64,000 nt of DNA from Alicyclobacillus mali. GTDB taxonomy: Bacteria; Bacillota; Bacilli; Alicyclobacillales; Alicyclobacillaceae. The position numbers and the translations under genes are program-made. Location of the stretch: the NCBI RefSeq assembly GCF_017329565.1, contig NZ_JAFMTT010000006.1. One strand, given 5' to 3'. The notes beneath the pieces are model-generated. The model was not told the DNA's origin. It saw only the letters and a program-made list of their open reading frames with translations, and searched no databases. Numbering within the stretch: position 1 is the stretch's first letter; the number at the start of each line of letters is the position of its first letter. Positions 59,564-64,000 of this stretch are shown here, piece after piece.

Positions 59564-60448
59564 GTGGACCCTGAGTTTCACACGTTTTTGGATCACCTTC
59601 GGCTTGAGCGAGGTCTCTCTGAGAATACGGCCGCGAGTTATGCGCGAGATCTCACCGACTTTTCTCAATATCTCGCGCGTGAACAGCGCACCATCCGAGA
59701 GGCGGACAGGACGTCCATCCTCCGCTACCTGTCAGATCTGAAACGCCGCGGCATGAAGCCGACGACCATCGCCCGCAGAATGTCCGCCCTGCGCTCGTTT
59801 TTTCGCTACTCGCTCCGGGAAGGATGGTTGCAGGTGGACCCGACGGCGGATATCGAGGTCGCGGCGCCGGACGAGCACCTGCCGCGGGTGGTGTCGGAAG
59901 AAGACGTGGAACGGCTCATCGGCGCGGTGCACCGGCCGGACGCCATGGGCTTGCGCGATCGCGCCATGCTGGAGACGCTCTACGCCACCGGCGTGCGCGT
60001 GAGCGAACTCTTGGGCCTTTCCATGGAAGACGTGGAGCTCTCGGCGGGATTTGTCCGCGTGTTTGGCAAGGGGAACAAGGAGCGCGTGGTGCCGCTCGGC
60101 GAGATCGCCCAGGATGCCCTCGGGAGGTATCTGCGCTACGGGCGGCCGCTTCTTGCGCGGGACCGGGGAGAAAACGCGGTGTTCTTGAACCGCTTTGGCC
60201 GGAGGATGACGAGGCAGGGTTTTTGGAACATCCTGAAAGGCTATGCGCGGCAGGCGGGTGTGACTGCCGAGGTCACGCCGCACATGCTCCGACATTCGTT
60301 TGCGACGCATCTGCTGGAGGGCGGGGCCGATCTCCGCGTGGTGCAGGAGCTGTTGGGGCACGCCGACATCTCCACAACGGAGCGGTACACGCATGTCACA
60401 CCGCACCGCCTTCGCGAGGTGTACCGGAACGCGCACCCGCGGGCGTGA
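59564..60448 (+). CDS. xerD: Tyrosine recombinase XerD
   Basis: 294 residues. A SAM-like N-terminal domain (about 1-90) precedes the catalytic domain with Arg145 (TGVRVSELLG), Lys in GKGNKERVVP, HMLRHSFATH, LGHADISTTE and nucleophile Tyr275. It resolves chromosome dimers at dif with XerC/CodV. GTG 59564 follows GGGAGGGG. It precedes deoB as in Bacillus. Confidence 0.96.
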   Translation: MDPEFHTFLDHLRLERGLSENTAASYARDLTDFSQYLAREQRTIREADRTSILRYLSDLKRRGMKPTTIARRMSALRSFFRYSLREGWLQVDPTADIEVAAPDEHLPRVVSEEDVERLIGAVHRPDAMGLRDRAMLETLYATGVRVSELLGLSMEDVELSAGFVRVFGKGNKERVVPLGEIAQDALGRYLRYGRPLLARDRGENAVFLNRFGRRMTRQGFWNILKGYARQAGVTAEVTPHMLRHSFATHLLEGGADLRVVQELLGHADISTTERYTHVTPHRLREVYRNAHPRA

Positions 60449-60469
60449 CGATGAAATGGAGGATGTAGG

Positions 60470-61642
60470 TTGGACAAGCGTCTGATTTGGATTGTGCTGG
60501 ACAGCTGCGGAATTGGTGCGGCGCCAGATGCGGCTGATTACGGCGAAGCCGATGTTGAGAGCAATACCATCGCGCACGTCGCTGAGGCGGTGGGCGGACT
60601 GCGCGTGCCTAATCTCGAACGCCTCGGCCTCGGGCGGATTGCGCCCATTGCTGGTGTGGCGCCTGCCGGCGCAGGTGGGTACGGCACGATGGTGGAACGG
60701 TCCGCCGGGAAAGACACGACAAACGGGCACATGGAGTTCGTGGGCGTCGTCCTGTCGCAGCCGATGCCGACCTATCCGGACGGATTCCCGCCCGAGGTCA
60801 TCGAGCCGTTCGAGCGGTACGTCGGCAAACCGGTCCTGTGCAACCGCCCGGCGTCCGGAACGTGGGTCATAGAGGCCTACGGCAAGGAGCATCTCGAGAC
60901 GGGCAGGCCCATCGTCTACACCTCGGCGGACAGCGTCTTTCAGGTCGCGGCGCACGAAGACGTGGTGCCGGTGGAGAGATTGTACGACTGGTGCGAATAC
61001 GCGAGATCCATCCTGGTCGGGCCCCACGCCGTGGGACGGGTCATTGCGCGGCCGTTCATCGGGGAGCCGGGGCATTTTGTTCGGACGGATCGCAGGCGAG
61101 ATTTTTCGCTGGATTTTGGTCCCACGGTGCTGGACGCCATCGAGGCGGCGGGATATCCGGTGGTCGGGATCGGAAAAATCGCGGACATCTATCATCACCG
61201 GGGCATCACACGAGCGGTGCACACGTTGGACAACCGGGATGGTATGCAGAAGCTCGTCACGGCGATGGATAGCGAGCCGACTGGACTTTTGTACGCAAAC
61301 CTCGTGGACTTCGACTCGAAGTACGGCCACCGCAACGATCCCGTTGGATTTGCGCGCGCCATCGAAGCCTTCGACGAAGACTTGCAGGGCGTGCTTTCGC
61401 GGCTGCGACCGGGAGACCTGCTGGTCATCACAGCCGATCACGGCTGTGACCCCACCGTCCCCGGGACGGATCACACGCGGGAACGCGTCCCAATTCTCGC
61501 TCACCACGTCAATTTGGCCGATCCCGTCCCGCTCGGCGAGCGAGATACGTTCGCAGATCTCGGCGCGACGGTGGCGGAGTACTTCGGCGTCCGGCGCCCA
61601 CCCGTCGGCCGATCGTTCCTGCGAGATCTCCGTTTGGCATAA
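60470..61642 (+). CDS. deoB: Phosphopentomutase
   Basis: 390 residues. It is of the alkaline phosphatase superfamily with DSCGIGAAPDA (metal), the nucleophile Thr in GKDTTNGH and late TADHGCDPT. It interconverts ribose/deoxyribose 1- and 5-phosphates. TTG 60470 has GGAGGATG upstream. In Bacillus the order is xerD-drm-pupG-dacF; pupG is absent here. Confidence 0.97.
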   Translation: MDKRLIWIVLDSCGIGAAPDAADYGEADVESNTIAHVAEAVGGLRVPNLERLGLGRIAPIAGVAPAGAGGYGTMVERSAGKDTTNGHMEFVGVVLSQPMPTYPDGFPPEVIEPFERYVGKPVLCNRPASGTWVIEAYGKEHLETGRPIVYTSADSVFQVAAHEDVVPVERLYDWCEYARSILVGPHAVGRVIARPFIGEPGHFVRTDRRRDFSLDFGPTVLDAIEAAGYPVVGIGKIADIYHHRGITRAVHTLDNRDGMQKLVTAMDSEPTGLLYANLVDFDSKYGHRNDPVGFARAIEAFDEDLQGVLSRLRPGDLLVITADHGCDPTVPGTDHTRERVPILAHHVNLADPVPLGERDTFADLGATVAEYFGVRRPPVGRSFLRDLRLA

Positions 61643-61732
61643 TCCCATTCACTCCAGTGCGTAGCGCCGCTTCGTCCTGCACACACTAACGCTGATTCGA
61701 TTCGGTGGAACTCCTCGAGAGGAGGTTGCAGG

Positions 61733-62977
61733 ATGAAGCGGCATGTTCGTGCCCTTGGGATCGGAATCGGCGCCTTGTGTCTTGTCGCGACAAGCGCCGC
61801 CCCTCAGATGGTTCGCGCGGCGTCTGCGCCCGGAGTCGTGCAGATCCGCGAACAGGTGGACGCGGGGACGGCGCAGCCAGCGCCAGCTTCAAGCGTCGAT
61901 CTTGCGAAACAGGCGAGGTCCGCAGTCCTGATGGATTTTGCAACCGGAAAGGTGCTGTACGCCAAGGATGCGCATGAGCGCCTGCCCATGGCGAGTATCA
62001 CGAAGATCATGACGCTCCTTCTCATCTTCGAAGCGATTGACAGCGGCAAGCTGAAGTGGACGGATCGAGTCCAAGCCAGCGAGCGTGCCTCGAGCATGGG
62101 CGGATCGCAGATCTTTCTTGAGCCCGGCGAGACGATGACCGTGCGCGATCTCGTCAAGGGCATCGCCATCGCGTCGGCCAACGACGCCTGTGTCGCCATG
62201 GCCGAGCACCTCGACGGGAGCGAAGAGGCGTTTGTCGCTCGAATGAATCAGCGGGCGAAAGAACTTGGCATGACGGATACGCACTTTGCCAACTGCAATG
62301 GGTTGCCTGCGGCGAACCATTATTCCAGCGCGTACGACATCGCCATCATGTCGCGAGCGCTCCTTATGCATCCCGACGTCACCGCGTTCACTTCGGTGTA
62401 CAGCGATTACTTGCGGAAGGACACCGATCATCCGCTTTGGCTCGTGAACACAAACAAGCTGGTCCGCTTCTACGACGGGGTGGACGGACTGAAGACGGGT
62501 TACACGCAGGAAGCTAAATACTGCTTGTCGGCGACGGCGAAGCGAGACGGTTTTCGCGTGGTGGCCGTGGTGATGGGCGAACCGAAGCCCACGGTTCGGA
62601 ACGCTGAAATCGCAGGCATGCTGAACTATGCGTTTGCGCATTACAAGGCAGTGCAAGTCTATCCGCGCGGCCACGTGGTGGGCCAAGTTCAGGTCAAGCG
62701 GGGCACGCGCGATCGCGTCGAGGCAGTGACGGCGGAGCCCGTGGCGTTTGTCACCGAGCGATCCAGCAAAGCGAGTTATGCGGCCGAAATTCAGTGGATG
62801 ACCTTAAAAGCGCCGGTCACTCGTGGCCAGGTGGTCGGGCGCGTGGTGTTGAAATCGGGCGGACAGGTGGTGGCAAATGTGCCACTGGTCGCAAAGGAGG
62901 ACGTTCCGAAAGCTACGTTCTTCCAGAGTTTTGGCAAAACCATCAAGAAGGTCATCACGTTCGGTCAGGCCAAATGA
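61733..62977 (+). CDS. dacF: D-alanyl-D-alanine carboxypeptidase (PBP5-like, DacF)
   Basis: 414 residues. A signal peptide (about 1-29), SxxK Ser88-Lys91 (ASITK), SAN and KTG motifs and a C-terminal PBP5-like domain are present. A final basic helix (FGKTIKKVITFG) may bind the membrane. DacF trims stem peptides in the forespore. A small hairpin (CTCCT/AGGAG, 61711-61724) covers the ribosome binding site. In Bacillus spoIIA follows; here it does not. Confidence 0.95.
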   Translation: MKRHVRALGIGIGALCLVATSAAPQMVRAASAPGVVQIREQVDAGTAQPAPASSVDLAKQARSAVLMDFATGKVLYAKDAHERLPMASITKIMTLLLIFEAIDSGKLKWTDRVQASERASSMGGSQIFLEPGETMTVRDLVKGIAIASANDACVAMAEHLDGSEEAFVARMNQRAKELGMTDTHFANCNGLPAANHYSSAYDIAIMSRALLMHPDVTAFTSVYSDYLRKDTDHPLWLVNTNKLVRFYDGVDGLKTGYTQEAKYCLSATAKRDGFRVVAVVMGEPKPTVRNAEIAGMLNYAFAHYKAVQVYPRGHVVGQVQVKRGTRDRVEAVTAEPVAFVTERSSKASYAAEIQWMTLKAPVTRGQVVGRVVLKSGGQVVANVPLVAKEDVPKATFFQSFGKTIKKVITFGQAK

Positions 62978-62985
62978 AACCGCGG

Positions 62986-63041
62986 TCGACCAGGGCGCGC
63001 CGCCGACGCGGCGCGAACCTTGTCGATGAAGCGCGTTTTTT
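62986..63041 (+). terminator. Long hairpin and T tract after dacF
   Basis: TCGACCAGG plus CGCGCCGC (62986-63003) pairs with GCGGCGCG plus CCTTGTCGA (63008-63026), with one mismatch and a two-base bulge. Six T lie at 63036-63041, 9 nt downstream. It separates dacF from the convergent TPR gene. Confidence 0.6.
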
Positions 63042-63042
63042 C

Positions 63043-64000
63043 TTATTGGCGGGGAAATATCCAGAATCGTTCGGGCGAAGCCCACGACCCCTCAGGTATC
63101 CGCTCTGCTGCTCGGTTGACGGCTTGGTCGCACAGCTGCACGATGTCCGAGGTGTTCGCTTTGCGCATGTACACCTGGGCTTTGAGTTGAAGATACCCCG
63201 GCGGAAGAGCGCTCGGATCGGCTTGCACGAGATGGTCCAGCGAGCGCAGTTCCGATTCGGCGCGGTCGAGATCGCCCAGTTCGAGGGCAAGTTCTGCGGC
63301 GAGCAGAGATAGTTGCGCACGAATCTCTGGACCGACGCGCGTCATGGCGAGCGCTTGCGACACCCGCTCCATCGCTGGACGTGGTTGGTCAAGGGCCCGA
63401 TACGTGAGCGCCAATTCGTGGTCCAGTGCGACGCGCAGAACTTCGTCGCGGGAATTGATCCGTTCGTCGAGATGGACCAGGTGTGACAGCGCGTCATCCG
63501 CCTTCCCGGAGAGTCGCAGAAAGGCGCTGAGATTGATGCGGCAGCGCATCGCCAATGCCCGGTTCCCCGCCTCTTCATGGAGCTGGATGGCGCGCTGGGC
63601 CTCTTCGATGGCCGTCTCGTAGTCCCCAATGGCGGCCGCCGAGCACGCGAGCCCGTGATGTGCATGCGCACGGTCCACCGCGGACATGGGCTCTTCGCCA
63701 CGGGCCAGGATGTGCTCGTACAGGGTTTTCGCTTGCTCCATAGGGCCATATTGCAAATACAGCCGCGCGAGCGTCATCTCGATTTTGAGTCGGAGTGGCA
63801 TTTGAAGCCCGGATGTCGCGAGCGCTTGGCGCGCGCGTTCCAGATACAGAATCGCTTCGTGATCCCGCTGCAACCGCCGGCGCGCTAGGGCGCCATAATA
63901 GTAGCCGCGAATCACGCTGGAGATATCGCCGCGCGCAAATCCCGCCCAAACCAAGCCGTCGTACAAGCGCGCCGCCTGCTCGTAGTTGCCCGCCTTGAGA
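63043..64000 (-). CDS. TPR-repeat protein (5' end outside window)
   Basis: The frame is open to the right edge, so only the C-terminal ~318 residues are seen. Repeated helical units with the TPR pattern (for example YETAIEEAQRAIQLHEEAGN and DLDRAESELRSLDHL) fill most of it. Such arrays often belong to HTH-TPR sporulation or quorum regulators (Rap/PlcR-like) or to SpoIIE-linked regulators. The N-terminus is needed to decide. It is convergent with dacF. Confidence 0.8.
   Translation of the reverse strand, partial: LKAGNYEQAARLYDGLVWAGFARGDISSVIRGYYYGALARRRLQRDHEAILYLERARQALATSGLQMPLRLKIEMTLARLYLQYGPMEQAKTLYEHILARGEEPMSAVDRAHAHHGLACSAAAIGDYETAIEEAQRAIQLHEEAGNRALAMRCRINLSAFLRLSGKADDALSHLVHLDERINSRDEVLRVALDHELALTYRALDQPRPAMERVSQALAMTRVGPEIRAQLSLLAAELALELGDLDRAESELRSLDHLVQADPSALPPGYLQLKAQVYMRKANTSDIVQLCDQAVNRAAERIPEGSWASPERFWIFPRQ

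Noticed and set aside
59732..61648. 638-codon minus-strand frame opposite xerD and deoB
   Set aside because: It spans two well-identified genes and an intergenic region with no motif or ribosome binding site.
1..64000. CRISPR arrays, insertion sequences, prophage, tRNA or rRNA genes
   Set aside because: No regularly spaced repeats, transposase motifs or tRNA/rRNA signatures were seen on either strand.

Overview
The window is a chromosomal core segment of a spore-forming, GC-rich Firmicute. Gene order follows the Bacillus backbone closely: radC-mreBCD-minCD-spoIVFAB-rplU-prp-rpmA-spo0B-obg, comG-aroK, yqhG/yqhH/gcv, efp/spoIIIA, acc-yqhY-nusB-folD-xse-ispA, tlyA-nadK-recN-spoIVB-spo0A and nudF-yqxK-spoIIM-xerD-deoB-dacF. 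High GC, many GTG/TTG starts, strong AGGAGG ribosome binding sites and an OLE large non-coding RNA together suggest an Alicyclobacillus-type thermoacidophile. That assignment is an inference. I saw no insertion sequences, phage genes, CRISPR arrays, rRNA or tRNA.

Layout. 1-10300: end of an unknown gene, then the shape, division and sporulation block (radC, mreBCD, minCD, spoIVFA/FB, L21/Prp/L27, spo0B, obg). 10467-15495: a stand-alone JAMM protein, the competence pseudopilus operon comGA-GG, and shikimate kinase. 15511-19053: a DnaI-like ATPase, and yqhG/yqhH on the minus strand. 19164-24778: glycine cleavage genes (gcvT, gcvPA, gcvPB), a minus-strand histidine phosphatase, aroQ and efp. 24841-24942: an unannotated-looking 33-residue membrane microprotein on the minus strand. 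25065-30035: the complete spoIIIAA-AH operon.

30259-34885: acetyl-CoA carboxylase accBC, an Asp23/AmaP/DUF2273 envelope cluster, nusB and a TsaD-like paralogue. 35004-39454: ferredoxin-NADP reductase, folD, xseAB, ispA. 39529-40816: OLE RNA followed by its membrane partner gene oapA. 40813-46996: tlyA, a membrane-anchored protein, nadK, recN, spoIVB, spo0A. 46993-52671: a small membrane protein, hemQ, an M20D amidohydrolase, a YgjP-type metallopeptidase, a lipoprotein, a permease and a GH18 enzyme. 52752-57263: molybdopterin genes (a moaD-moaE fusion and moaC), lipA-lipB, an M20 peptidase, nudF. 57260-62977: yqxK/EndoQ, spoIIM, an RNHCP zinc-ribbon protein, xerD, deoB, dacF. The right edge is a TPR protein cut by the window boundary.

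The genes act together in sporulation: Spo0A and Spo0B for initiation, SpoIIM for engulfment, SpoIIIA for the feeding tube, and SpoIVFA/FB with SpoIVB for sigma-K activation. DNA maintenance is represented by RadC, RecN, XseAB, XerD and EndoQ. Regulation visible in the sequence includes Spo0A boxes (TGTCGAA) in three intergenic regions, a sigma-H promoter before spo0A, seven extended -10 promoters with weak -35 boxes, and two long hairpins. One hairpin buries the spoIVFA start site; the other spans the mreD-minC junction. The most unusual elements are OLE RNA with OapA, the microprotein with its bidirectional terminator, and these translational-control hairpins.
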